This document shows positions 34,981-47,339 of a DNA stretch of 64,000 nucleotides, in pieces. How positions within the stretch are numbered: position 1 is the first letter of the stretch; every line of letters starts with the position of its first letter. Source of the DNA: Apostichopus japonicus (taxonomy: Eukaryota > Echinodermata > Holothuroidea > Aspidochirotida > Stichopodidae); contig NC_092571.1 of the NCBI RefSeq assembly GCF_037975245.1, forward strand, positions 14,439,417 through 14,503,416, given 5' to 3'. Both the position numbers and the translations under genes were made by a program. The notes under the pieces are model-generated. The model did no database searches, had not been told where the DNA came from, and saw nothing but the letters and a program-made list of their open reading frames with translations.

Positions 34981-37087
34981 TAAATAACAAGTCTCACTCT
35001 TCAAGTTTTCGGGAGATCATCCCAGCACTTGAGGATGTCTAAATAAGATGACAGATGTCAGAAGATGGAAGCATTGATCAAAACCGGTTCTTTCGACTAT
35101 GATTAGATACTGTTCAAGTCATAGATTAATATTACATATTATAGATATATCACTTTTCATTTACGAGCGACATCACGGAATACATTTTGTAAGTGACTGT
35201 TATTCTTTCATGTCACTAAAATACTTCGAAAAAACGTAATATTTGCGACATCAACGGCTGTATTTGAAAATCACATAATTATTAACCTGGCAGTCAAACT
35301 TTTCTTTGATTAGATGATTCATTGCCACTGTCTTAAAATTGAAGCCCTTTATTTCTTTGCCATTTCTCTGACATGTCACTGCATATGATGTGGCACCTTC
35401 ACAATATTGTTGTCAACAAAGTTGTTACATAATCCGTTAACAAAAAGATAACCGTACTTGTTCTTAAGATATTTGACATTTTGTTATCTTTTAGTTCACC
35501 TGTAAACATTATTGATCGAAATCAATTTAAATTTGTTAACAAACAAGATCTCTCTAAAAACGATTGAAAGTTTCATTTTAATATTGTTATGCTGAAGTAG
35601 TACTGCTAAACATCGAGGGCGAAAAAAAAAATGGCATAGAAATTATTTAGAATAATTAGATAGAGCTCCTCCATATAACTCATCTCCCTGTCAACTTGAT
35701 ATAAACCATTATCCTTAGCTGTAGCCAATTATAACAGTTTTCACAACCCTTTGACCCTTCATACAATTTTTGGTATGCAAAAAGTTATATGGGAGAAGTA
35801 GAGTAGAAATTGTTAGTAAAAGTATTACATTATAAAGTTGGGCGTCAACAAAGTATATTGGAAGGCGTAGAAAGAACGAAAGAATAAATTGCTGTTTAAA
35901 GGCAAAACGCTTGCGTTTGTATTAAGTATTATTTGGATGAGTTACTAAGATCCAATTGTATATCTTTAACTTTTATATATATTTTTTTTAATATTGGTGT
36001 GATTGCAGATGCTTACACGGACTACAATACCTCGTGAATGGTTATTTTAGAATTCCCATTTCTGCTGTAAATATTTGCGTGTGCCCTCGAAAGGGCTCTA
36101 TGGTCTATGAATGGAGACATTCAAAAACGGGTGCAGTTATATCCTCTAAAAGCCCACAGGGACGTCAAAAACAGGTATTAGAAAGCTCAGAGAACTTTTT
36201 TAATATATATATTAGAGATTGAAAACAGCTGCGGCGCGTTAATACATTAAGGTTCTATAAGAAACATTTCACCTGATAAATACCCTGAATCGTTTCCCTA
36301 TTCTATCGATGTCTGCAAAATATTCAGTTCCACGAGGAACATCATATCAATCAGAAAACTTTCTATTTGTATTATTTCAAATATGTCACAGCTAAAGGCA
36401 TGGCAAGTGCCGTCAATTATTTCATTTCGAACAAATAAAGTGTAGTAAAACTTAAACATCGCCCTCATTTTCAAGAGGAAATAACATTCAACGTTCATTT
36501 CTCCCTACTAATCCTATAATACTACCCAAGCTTCTATCACCCATTTTTTTCAGACTTTCATTTTCAATCTTAAGAAAAAAAAAATAATAATGTCTTATCG
36601 TTCCTTAGTTTTACAATACATTATTATTTTAATGAGTCAAGCCTTCCAGAGCTACTACTTTTTTACAACATTCTTCCATTCAAAGTCGTAGAGCTAGTTG
36701 AATTAGCCATCTCATTTCTTACAATATCACTTTCTACCCCAACATCAACTCTCAAGAAGAGCTGCTTCCTCACAATGATGGTCACATTTGATATGTTCCT
36801 GTGTGAAGCGCAAGAAATATCCAACTATTTATTGGGGTGGCTCCAGAAAGATAAGAGATGATTAAGGCCCATTTGTAGTTGAAAGCATTCTAAGGCATTT
36901 TTAAACTATGATCTATGTCCAAGCGCAATAATGCTAATAACTAGTTTTATATGTTGATGTAAGGTTAAAAGTGAGAGAAGAGGTGACTGTTTACCTCCAC
37001 CTATGAATCAGAATACTTTACTTCTGTGATAACGATATCCTTATACGGTTGACATCGAGGTTAAACTTGAGCAAGTTCTTGATTCGC

Positions 37088-37173
37088 TTGTGGTGGTTGT
37101 TTTACAGATTGGGATTGTTTTTGGTTCTGCTGACCTTTGGTCCGTGTCCGTTTCTTTGCACGTAAAAAGAACA
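37088..37173 (+). mobile_element. Very short LINE tail insertion (second family)
   Basis: Eighty-six bases of second-family 3' end, flanked by gttcttgattcgc (37075-37087) and gttcgtgattcgc (37174-37186). The matching place in copy A (about 1235) lacks it. Confidence 0.8.
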
Positions 37174-38396
37174 GTTCGTGATTCGCAAGTAAGCTCATCG
37201 AGGTCATATCTCTTATCCCAAGATCATGAATGCTTTAATGAGAAAATAAAACAAAAGATATACCATTAATAGGTCGATATGCAGTAACCTAATTAAAGTT
37301 CTTCGAATGAAACACAAATATATCGCTGTATGTATCAGTCCGAAGTGCCTCACCCGTTGTACCCTGCTGTATTTGTGACGCAGTAACCGAAGGGTTTGGT
37401 GAACCTGTAGGCTGACCGGCCTTCTGTTTTAGAAAAATAATTGAATGGATGGCTTATGTGAATATGGAGACGTATGTGGTCGTGACTGTGCGTATCAAGA
37501 ATAACACTTTATTACAACAATTTGAGAACTAGCAACTGTTTCTCTTCTTCTGATTACACATCTGTTGGTCGACTGTTGGCTACCTAGATGTACACCCTCA
37601 TATAGTATTACAGTCATTTTATATATAGGTCTCTTTTAGTCATTTTATATATAGGTCTCTTTTACTATCTTTCACTGGACGGAACACAGTGAGTAAAGGT
37701 TTAAAACCGTGCCCACTTGAAATTGTTGCATTCCTGTATTTGTGTAATAATCTATCACGGTGTTGTAGTCTGGCTTTTTTCCGGAAGATCCTCGCACGGA
37801 ATTTTGAAATTTAGAATGCCAAGCACCATAAGTTTACCTTACTTAACACCGTAACTATTCCAGTAAAAACTATAGATGTTTTGGTTAAGCAAAAAGTGAA
37901 GTGCTACTGTGGATACCAGCTTTTTCCGAGTGATCTTAGATGTTTCATATTAAGTGCTATATGGCGGATATCAGATGAGACTTGCGGCGAGTAACCTGTA
38001 CATCTTACCAATTAAATGCTCTTGGTAATTATAAATTCCATAAAATGAGCAGTGTTTAAAGTACCATACGAGTGTCTCGAGGGTAGTTCATGCGGGTTCT
38101 AAAAAGGGCTCGATGAGATAAGAACCTAGAGGCAAGGGTACGGTTGATATGAAAAGACCAAATTGGAACCTCAGTAAGTACCAGGTGAGCGTGACTACTG
38201 ATAAAAGATGTGTATAACTGATGGAACTCTGGTCATACTTTGGGAAGTTTATATTAGGTGATCCTGCTTTATACAGCATATTTGTAAACAACGTGCCAGC
38301 CGCATACTGATCATCCACAAAAAAAATAGTTGTCCGTGACAGGAAAAATTATTTAGACTTTGCACAATGCGGTACATCAAAATTTGTGCAAAAATG

Positions 38397-38457
38397 GTTC
38401 GGTAGTGCCGTTTGGCCGTGACGTTTTGTATCCCGCATGGCGGGTCACGAAAAAAGC
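38397..38457 (+). mobile_element. Very short LINE tail insertion (first family)
   Basis: About 61 bases of the first-family 3' end (ttcggtagtgccg to gggtcacgaaaaaagcac), flanked by aaaatg-type direct repeats. Absent from copy A near 15990. Confidence 0.8.
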
Positions 38458-38731
38458 ACAAAATGCCGTAAAGATGAAGTTTTCAAATAAGTTTAACTAA
38501 TTTAAACACCACTATGATACAATTATTCTAAATTGACAAATACCAAGCAATATATTTAGACCGCCAATACGCTACATAAATTAGAATTTAAAAGACAAAT
38601 ACCGCAACGTTACATCCAGAACTGTTGAAAGCAATGTGATGAAATCAAAACCCAAATAACTTATGATGACTAACTAAAGCTACAAAAACAATATATTTAA
38701 GACTTGCTTGAGAAAACTGTTACCGTATACG

Positions 38732-39674
38732 TGCTTTATGCGGACCAAAGGTCAACAGAACTAAAAACAATCCCAGTCTGTAAAACAACAACTGAAACCC
38801 ACAAACACAAATCTGTCACTAACGCAGCGTTCAACGTGACGCGAAAAGGACACGGACCCAAAGGCCAACAGAAGCAAAACAAATAAAACACTACAAACCG
38901 GCCCCAAAAAGCCAACCCCAAACCAGAAACAGAAAAAATAAAAACCAACCTATATTATGTAACGACCACACAACCCCCACACCTACCAACTTTTACTCAC
39001 TTCAAATTTCATCCTGGGAACGCCGCCGCGATGGTAGACGACAGGCTTGCGCCAGCGTCTACGTAAGGCAGAGTCGGGAAGCCGTGCATGGTTCGCCTCC
39101 ATGCGCAACCTGTCACTTTGCACGAGGGGTACAACATCCTCTGCCCTTCAGACGTCCCCATCGAAAACAAAGGACACTCCAGCAAAAGGTGTTTGCATAG
39201 TCTCGATTGCTTTACAGCCCACACGGAGACAAATCCCATCACCTATTCGCCCCTGACTAGGCGAAAACGGTTAGTGATGAGGTCCCCATGTGCAATCCTC
39301 CACGCCAAGTCCCGGAGACGGCTATCTAGTGACTTACAACACACAGACCGCTACACATCTGGAGAGATGGCGGTTTGGCAATCCGACGGGCACACAGGGG
39401 CGAGCATTGAACGAAACAATGGTGGGTATAACACAGAGGGGGCCTTGTTCAGCAGAACATGTGGCCCACCCTCGTCTTTGATTCGACGAAGTGAGTCACC
39501 AGTCTGAGTATATACCCCAGAAGGGCGTGTCGCCTTTGGCCGGTTATTGGAAAAGGATCCGGGCCAGTGATGGCGAAAAGAAACCCACCACAGAACCTAA
39601 CAAAAAAGGCAAAGGGAAACGAAGGATTCTCAAAAGCAGCAAAAACACCTTTCGAGAGGAGAAAGCGCAGTTAG
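38732..39674 (-). mobile_element. 5'-truncated LINE (second family)
   Basis: A minus-strand insertion of about 943 bases between CGTATACG duplications (38724-38731 and 39675-39682). It reads from the end of ORF2 (a degraded LRDLAW-HG block near 39330-39230) through the 3' untranslated region to the tail. Multiple stops show it is dead. Copy A lacks it. Confidence 0.78.
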
Positions 39675-39783
39675 CGTATACGAAGTACCTCTAAAACAAG
39701 ACTTCACAGTATCCAAAACACCAACAGGAAAAGATCCACAACCTCTACCTCTTAAACACCTTCAATATATCTAGAACCAATAA

Positions 39784-40552
39784 TCGGCCTTTGGCTACGA
39801 TCATGTGTAGTACCTGTACCCTTTTTAGAGTCTCGATGAAAGAGAACTGGGGTTGAGAACGCATCAGTCGTTCGGTAGTTTGGTTTTCGTGCTTTTTACG
39901 TGACCCGCCATGCGGGATACAACATGTCACGGCCAAACGGCACTACCGAACCATCCCATTCTGACAAACGAAACTTAGGTCAAGCGAGCCAATAAAACAT
40001 ACGTCCGCCGACCTGCAGAGACAAAACGCCCAACCCCCCACTCAAACATTAATAAACCCACAAAAGGACGACCCGCACGCAGCAAAACGAAAACCCCTCC
40101 CCAGCACACCAGCGTCCGAAAAAGGCAGCCCCAGATAAACGGCGAAAATCGCCTTCAATTTGAAGGCGAATGTCAGACTTCACCACCTCCAGGACTGCCT
40201 GCCAACTGGCAAATTTCCCCCTAAAAACCACATCACATTTTATTCCGCCAAACTGTTTTTTTTTCACAATAGAGCAAACAATAATAATGCGGTGCAACAC
40301 AGCAACCGAACAAACTGGAGGGTCTACCCCATATAAAATAAAGCCCTGTCCTACCGACCATGAACGGTCTCCCGTAACACGGTCGGTCCAGGTCTGGAAC
40401 CACTCCCATAAGTTTACTACAAAGCAACAATGCCAAAAAACATGAGCGGTACTCTCTCAGCTGTCACATCCGGTCCTTGGGCACAGTCCATCACCCAATC
40501 GCCAATGATTTTCGTGCCTATGTACTTTCTTGGGTGACTTTTCTTAAAAAGT
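39784..40552 (+). mobile_element. U2 snRNA-headed SINE-like element, split by a LINE
   Basis: Flanked by ACCAATAA duplications (39776-39783 and 40553-40560). After removal of a nested LINE (39893-40508) the element is about 144 bases. The first 38 or so resemble U2 snRNA from inside stem I through the branch-pairing GTGTAGTA and beyond (cggcctttggctacgatc, gtgtagtacctgt). A non-U2 body follows, ending TTAAAAAGT. A second copy lies at 48647-48806, so it is a repeated family and not a single retrocopy. Confidence 0.65.
39893..40508 (-). mobile_element. 5'-truncated LINE (first family) inside the U2 SINE
   Basis: A minus-strand copy of the last ORF2 segment and 3' untranslated region of the LINE at 16379-21277. 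It is flanked by TTTTCGTGC duplications (39884-39892 and 40509-40517). Small changes disrupt the reading frame. Confidence 0.82.
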
Positions 40553-42289
40553 ACCAATAAATAAAGAAACTTCATATCAAAAGATCAGAAAGCGCTCAAA
40601 AGGATATGTACAGAACCGAGAGAAGAAGTATTAGCACATTTGGAATTGTTAAGAATACACAGACTACAGTCTATCCTTCGAAAAGATTAATAATTTGATA
40701 TATCTTACAAGTTATTGTCTAGCCAGACGAAACCAACAAACGTCTCTTAAAGCAAAATATGATCACAAACGCTGAAATGATTATATATAATAAAAAAAAA
40801 ATATTGAAACTCCAACAATTTTCTATAGAGCCTACTCGAATACTCAAAATGATATTTCAAGAACCATGGAAACATTTACAAACTCTTAACTATAATATAG
40901 GAAAATAAGGCCACAATTAATAAAAACAAAAACACTTGTAATCGTCAAGTGTTAGTATTCTACCATTTGGATCTGTTTTTAATGGAATATTTATATTAAA
41001 TGATATCATTTGCCTTGTGTAATTATCTTGCCATGTGATATACTTAATTTCGAAATGTTGGTTTCTATTAATAATCATTAAACAGTTGAATAATGTCGTT
41101 CAGCACAGTTGCATTTTATATTATTTACATTCGATTAAATAAATATAACTCCAGGTGACTATTGGTTTTTACTTTGTCTCTTGTAATTAATGTGACCTTA
41201 GAGAGTTGTCCAGAATGTAATCGATTATCGTTATGTATCAAACGTAGTTTTAGGACCTGGTTTATTCAAACGTACTATAGAAAGAAATTCAAGAATGGTT
41301 AGACGATAAACTCCACCTTTTTCATTCAAATACCGCGTAGGACAAATTTCTTTTCATTTACAAAACTCAAAATCGTTTACAGCATACTTGAAGGCCGATA
41401 TGAAAGTATAATTATAGAGTTAAAGTGTTTGGCCTACAATATGTATGACTATCTGAACCGTTCGCCTGGTGTATATTTTAAACATGCATGGTCTTCACTT
41501 GACCTTCTGTAGTTTGGTGCTTAATATTCATTTCCTTGTTTTTTGTGACAGCATAGCAATTGACATTTCAGTAAGGTATTATTAAGAAACTTCTAGGAAA
41601 AATTAAGCGTTGTATTACAATTGCCATATTACAATTATTACTTTGTAAAAGAATAGAAATACCCACACAATGCCAGTTGCGTAAGAATAGAAACATTGTT
41701 CAAATCAGCATTATGAAATCTCATGAATAGGTGTTTTCGATAAACGAATATGACACAGAATGACTTTAAACTTTCACTTACCTAGGTAACAATAGACTAT
41801 TGTAACTGAGTAGATTTTTACTTTCCCCTCTGTTAATAAATGATCGACATTGTCTTTTTTCTCTCTATCTCTCATATTAAAGTTAATAGTACACTCATAT
41901 GTCAATGACTGGGTGGAATACATGACATTGACGTTCGTTAACATGTGTGTACTTAGTCTAAAGTGCTTCTTCTCTTCAAGCAGATCTCAAGTCCTATAAA
42001 AATGACATCAGAGAGAAGTCTTCAATACACCCAAGATTCAATCAAAATAAGTATGTGAACAATATTCAGAGGCTTTATTAACGCATGTTTCTCACTGATC
42101 AAAGATACTAACAAAATTCAAACATACACGTATCATTTGATACGGGTTCACTTTTTATACGTAAAATCTACCTTTGGTCAATGTTTCATCTGGTATAACA
42201 GTCTACGGGAATCTTACATATGAAATGCTATAAGGCAAGACACGATTCACTTTACAATGAATATGTTGAACATCCTATTGCCAACGTTC

Positions 42290-45200
42290 ACAAGGTAATA
42301 GTCACATCCAATATACTTCGAGAGAGGCGTAGTGATGACTGCTGCTCAACGTAATATGTACTCAAACAGCTTATCATTAGTATTATTCAATTTATATGAT
42401 TGTATACTCGTGGACCCTAATACATCCGGCAACAATAAAGAAGATGTGCACTGTAGTGTTTTTCCTTAACGAGGATTGCCACTCAATTCACTTCAACATA
42501 TATTCAACTGTTTTTAAGCGGTTCGTTAACTTTCCGCAGACATTCTGCAATGTCACTTTCCAGTAAAAGTTTAGGATTGAAAAACCCAAATTCTATATGT
42601 ACAAAGGACAATCTCCGTTTTTATTACTCTGCTTTGGTATTAGTAACTATTGAATCCATGATCCATCAGAAAATGGTACGAAAGATATGTCACCGTTAAG
42701 GTACATGCTCGGTGACGTTCAACTCTAATCGTAGTACTAAATAATATTTATATATAAGTCAAATATCCCACACTCCAAATATCTCACAACCGAAAACAAT
42801 GTTTCATTTGAAAGTCGGTTCATCTTGACAAACAAATCCATTCAGTGCCCTCATGAAAATACATTATCAGGAACATTTCGACGAATTATACCAGATTACA
42901 AACATCTCCAACTGCTTTTACACTGTATTTTAACTACCTCAGATTAATGTTGCAATGTCGCGTTCCTGTACAATGTTTAGGGCTGGAAAACCTCCGTGTG
43001 AGTATCTACTTGAAATAAATAGCGATTGAATCCATATCTGAAAAAGCACCCCATCGTACAAAAACGTACGGACAGATATATATCCGGTGTGACACAGCTC
43101 GGTAACATTCCACTCAAATCTAAGTACATCTATATGATATTTATATCAAGAAGAAAACTTCGAATAAGAACAGGTTGACCTGATAATTGATCCATCTGCA
43201 CTATAAAAATTACAATCAGTTCCCTTTGGAAAACGACACTAGCAGGAACATTACGAGGAATAATATAGAAAATGTAAAATCACTACATTGAACGATTTCG
43301 TCTCAATATATATTCAACTGTCTTTAAGCTGTGCGTTAACGATGTTGCCGCAAGCTTTTTTTTACAATGACCCGTCCTGTTAAAAGATTAGGATTGAACT
43401 ACCCAAATTCTATTAATTCTAGTCTAAGTACTATATAATATTAAAATGGAAAGAAAAGCTCATCTCCTACAACGAAAGGACAAACTGTTGATTTGATAGT
43501 TGGTCCTCCTTGACAATACAATGTCGTTAGCAGGAAAAAAATCTAAACCAGAAAATGGAAAATCTTTTCATTATGAAATCTTAGTTTAATTAGGATTGAA
43601 ACAAATCATGAACTTACGATGGATAATCTGTATGTGATTATTCTACTTGGAATGTTTAACGCTTGAATCTATGATACATATCCACAAACAGCTGATTGTA
43701 CGCAATATTACGGCCAAATTTGTCTCCGCTGTGAGTCGTCCCCATGAGTTTGAACACTTACCAAAGTACTATATAATATTTTTACGAAAAGGAAATATTT
43801 GTAAAGGCATCCTATAATACACAGAATACACAGATACACAATCAGCATGCGGAAAGTTTCGCTAGCAGGAGCATTACAAAGAGGAAGACAGGAAAGGTAA
43901 ATCATCCATATTGATAGATTTCAGTTCGATGAATCATCAAATGTGTTCATGTTATGCGTTAGTAACAGAGAATGAAATATTTTGTCTCATTTTCTACATG
44001 AAAACAAATCATGAACGTTTGACTGATATTCTCAGTGTGAATATCTACTTGGAATAAATATCGATAGAAGTTATCATCCAGTTCTAAAGGAACATTTCAT
44101 TGTACACGAAAGAACAAACAGATATGTAACCGGTCTGTGATTATCTCGGTGATTTTCAAATATAATCTAAGTAGTATATAATATTTATGGCAAATCTACA
44201 TAAAGACAAATCCTAGTTCAATCTATCTTCGACTCCTTTATACGATACAAATTTTTGTTGCAGTGCTGCGTTCCTGTTTAAGGTTTTGGATTGGAAAAAA
44301 AATAATATCATGACATTACAGTTGTTGATATCCTTGTGAGTATATACTTGAAAAAAATAAAGAATTTATCCAGTATCCATATAGAAAAGTGTATTCCATT
44401 GTATATGTATGTAAGGACGGTTCAATTCTTGTCTGACTTTTGTGAAGAAGAACATCAGAGAAGAGTAATGTCCTACAATCGAATAAGAACAGGTTGAACT
44501 GAAAGCTGGTAAATCTTGCCAATAAAAATATAAATCAGGAAAAGCAGGAACATGACGGAGAATGAAACAGAAAAAAAGGTAATAGGTCACTACATTTGCA
44601 AGAATTTACTTCGAAATATATTATTTCACATTTAAGCTGCGAGTTACAGCCGTTCCTGCAGACGACTTACTTTGCAATGTCGCGTTCCAGTTAAAGGTTA
44701 TGAATGAAAATACCAAATACAATGAATAATCTACTTTCGTGTCTCCGATTGTACGCAACACTAAGGTCAGATTTGTATCCGGAAGTAGTCATTCCTATGA
44801 GTTTCAACACTAATCCATTGCAAGTTCTATAAAATATTTTTTATGAAAAGGAAATATTTGAAACGGCGGAGTGACATATACAACCAAACAACATATTGTT
44901 GATATAAAGTAAAGCCATTGACAACAAGTCAAATCAATTTACGGAAATTGTCTCTAGCATGGAAGTTTGGTATATAATCTCCCCTCCAAATCGCATAAAG
45001 CATCGTCGGATTGTAGAATTGCAAATGTTCGATTGATAATCTCAGTGTAAGTCTACTGATCTACTTGAATCTATGATCCATAGCGGAAAGAGAATCCTAC
45101 GGTAGACAGAAGGCGGGCAGATATGTTCTGGTCTGGGATATACCGGTGGAGTTCAACTTTAATTTATATAATACTATATAATATTTATACGAAAAGGAAA

Positions 45201-45365
45201 TATATAGAAAGACCAAGCTGTGCAACGGAAAGACAATCGAATAACAATATTTAGATCCGACAGTTGTTCCATCTTGACAATAGAAAATTACAATCATTAT
45301 TCTTGGAAAAATAACGCATTTACACGACAATTTCGAGGAATAAAATAGAAAACTTTAATTCCGCG
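42290..45365 (-). repeat. Tandem array of decayed Ig gene 5' halves
   Basis: About eight units with a period of roughly 300-400 bases. Each contains, on the minus strand, a stretch of upstream sequence, a signal-peptide-like region, the N-terminal cysteine region and the first part of the V-like domain. The V end and second domain are absent. The tactatataatatttata block recurs near 42735, 43125, 43430, 43765, 44175, 44820 and 45170. The reverse of catcttgacaat with an acaatca word recurs near 42826, 43190, 43500, 44508, 44915 and 45270. Stops are present in all units, so none appears to be expressed as protein. Confidence 0.65.
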
Positions 45366-46182
45366 CTGTCAGTATATTGCTTTCTAGTTGAAATTTTGGG
45401 ATTGAAAAAACGAACATTTATGGAAGAACGACGGATAATGTAATGAAGTCCCCCCCCCCCCACATCTCCCACCACTCCCCCAAACCGAGTAACGGATTGC
45501 CCAAGAACAAGAAAAATTACGAATTATTTAACCACTATTATTGGATACATACGTAACAACTTTTGGGTGAAGTAGTTTCCCAACATTGAGACCAGGTCAA
45601 AATTTTTGATTTTAAAATTGAAATTAAATTTTACCAATCCTACCATATTGTTTAAAGATGTTAACATTTGATGTCATCGTTAAGTTATTGATGTGTTAAT
45701 TATATTCAACTCAACAGCTGCTTTAAGCACAGATATTTATTTTATCGCATTTTATTTATAAGATATATTTAAAAGATAGTAATACTATATTTAATAGAAT
45801 GTAATGAAATAGTTGATGGCCTATCAACCGAAAGGTTAAATTTAGCGAAAATGACTCAAATTAGGAATTGGAAGAAGTATTTTTTTATATATTTCGTTCA
45901 TGGAAAAGTACGATACTTTCTTTCTCTGCATAGGTGTCTAAGTTTTCAAACACATTTCGTTCCAGTGGGAAACTCTGTCTATACAACTGTCTATACATTT
46001 CATATTTATTCTGGATAATCAACGCCAAAATACATAAAATAGCAATTTATCATTTATTCCTATTTTAACGGTTAAAAACGATACGTAGACACAAGGCCTA
46101 CTATGAATGAAATTGTGTGTAGTTTCATTCACAGTTAAACTATATTTCTGTCGATCTATATATAACGTATTACTTTGCTTAC
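45366..46182. other. Spacer; no gene seen
   Basis: Includes a poly-C tract at 45452-45463. No coding signal was recognised, although later exons of the transmembrane Ig gene could lie here unrecognised. Confidence 0.4.
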
Positions 46183-46267
46183 CTGTAGAAATATAGGATG
46201 ATTATCACAGACAGGACGAGTACTACAGCAATTACGATCATCACCAACTTCATTATGTTGTTCGTGT
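46183..46267 (-). CDS. Transmembrane exon, probably of the Ig gene at 51-52 kb
   Basis: An 85-base exon between an acceptor (ctctacag) and a GTAAGC donor on the minus strand. It encodes DTNN followed by about 20 hydrophobic residues (IMKLVMIVIAVVLVLSVIII) and YFYR, a single membrane-spanning segment with a basic stop. The acceptor is phase 1 and fits the phase-1 donor of the Ig exon at 51243, giving a continuous extracellular-to-membrane reading. It lies about 5 kb downstream of that exon, across a decayed LINE. The cytoplasmic exons were not identified. Confidence 0.6.
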
Positions 46268-47335
46268 CTGTAGAGATGACATTAAGATATGCAAATATGT
46301 CAATATCACCAACCATATTACGTAAGTGGATTAAATTCACGGCAAATGGGTGAATGTTCTTCGACATGAAAAAATTGTTTCATAAATAATACTTGTTTGT
46401 GAAGTATATTTACTAACTTAATAAAATGTGATACACTACATTGCTTTGCTTAGCTCTCAATGCAGTCTCAATTCAAGGTTTCGTCAAACTGATTTTTTTT
46501 ATCATTTTGCAGTTAGTAGATATGTATCATCCAGTTTACTTAAATGTTGTGTAAACTCCGCTAACCTATTTACATGGAAAAGGGCTCACATGATGATATT
46601 GATTATTATAGGTTTATGCTTCTTACAAATCGTATATCTGCAGACAAAAATGCTCCATTTTCCGACCCCTGGCTCATTCATCATGGACGCCGACAACGTA
46701 ATATGAACCATTGAATAATCAATTGATAAATTGTTACTCTCATAATCAGTTGAAATAAAACTCCACACGTTTCTAAAGAAACTTTACTTTACTCCCGCAC
46801 ACATTCACATATATTAAATGGCGAATTTCACACCACCTCACATTTGCCCTTAAGTACGTCGTTCAATGTGTGATCTATGTGGTTATCGACTCTCTCCTGC
46901 AATTAGGATGATTGTTGAACTTTGGGGCGCCCCAGTTACTGTTAATTAAAAAAGCGATCTATCCCGAACGCTAAGTTTTTCTGAAGAATAAAAGAAGTAA
47001 TTTGCCAATGCAGAATAACCACAAACCGGATAAATGTGGAAATGTTGTTTACCCACAACGCTCTTCCTTGGACAAACGAATGCGATCGATTTTAGGCAAA
47101 GTAACAGATCGTCATTTATAGCTAATTGATATGAAACTAAAATCACGTGACCAAGTTTTTGGTTTTTGGTTTTGTGCTTGTTTAAATAAGTTTTGAAATG
47201 CTTTAATTTGTGTTAGAATTGTTTTAGAATTTTTAAACCAACTCTTCTAAACTAGAAAGCAATATTCCGCGAAAAAATTACATTTCTTTATTGTTATGCT
47301 GTTTAGATCAGAGTGGAACTGGCAATGAGGCAGAA
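46268..47335. other. Probable intron sequence; no gene seen
   Basis: No coding or repeat signal was recognised. If the transmembrane exon belongs to the gene at 52 kb, this is intron. Confidence 0.4.
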
Positions 47336-47339
47336 GACT

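Larger units (their letters stand above)
34985..42165. repeat. Segmental duplication copy B; no gene
   Basis: Diverged copy of 1-1976 + 15320-16378 + 21293-22100. The EnSpm element and the full-length LINE are both missing here, so it records their empty sites (near 37455 and 40660). Copy B carries its own insertions at 37088, 38397, 38732 and 39784. Open frames in it correspond to nothing conserved in copy A. Confidence 0.75.

Noticed and set aside
39784-40552. Tail-to-tail chimera made by twin priming of U2 and LINE RNA
   Set aside because: TTTTCGTGC duplications at 39884 and 40509 show that the LINE simply inserted later into the U2-headed element.
42290-45365. Array read as a set of small intact genes
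   Set aside because: Every unit has stops or frame changes and lacks the rest of the domain; only repeat structure is supported.
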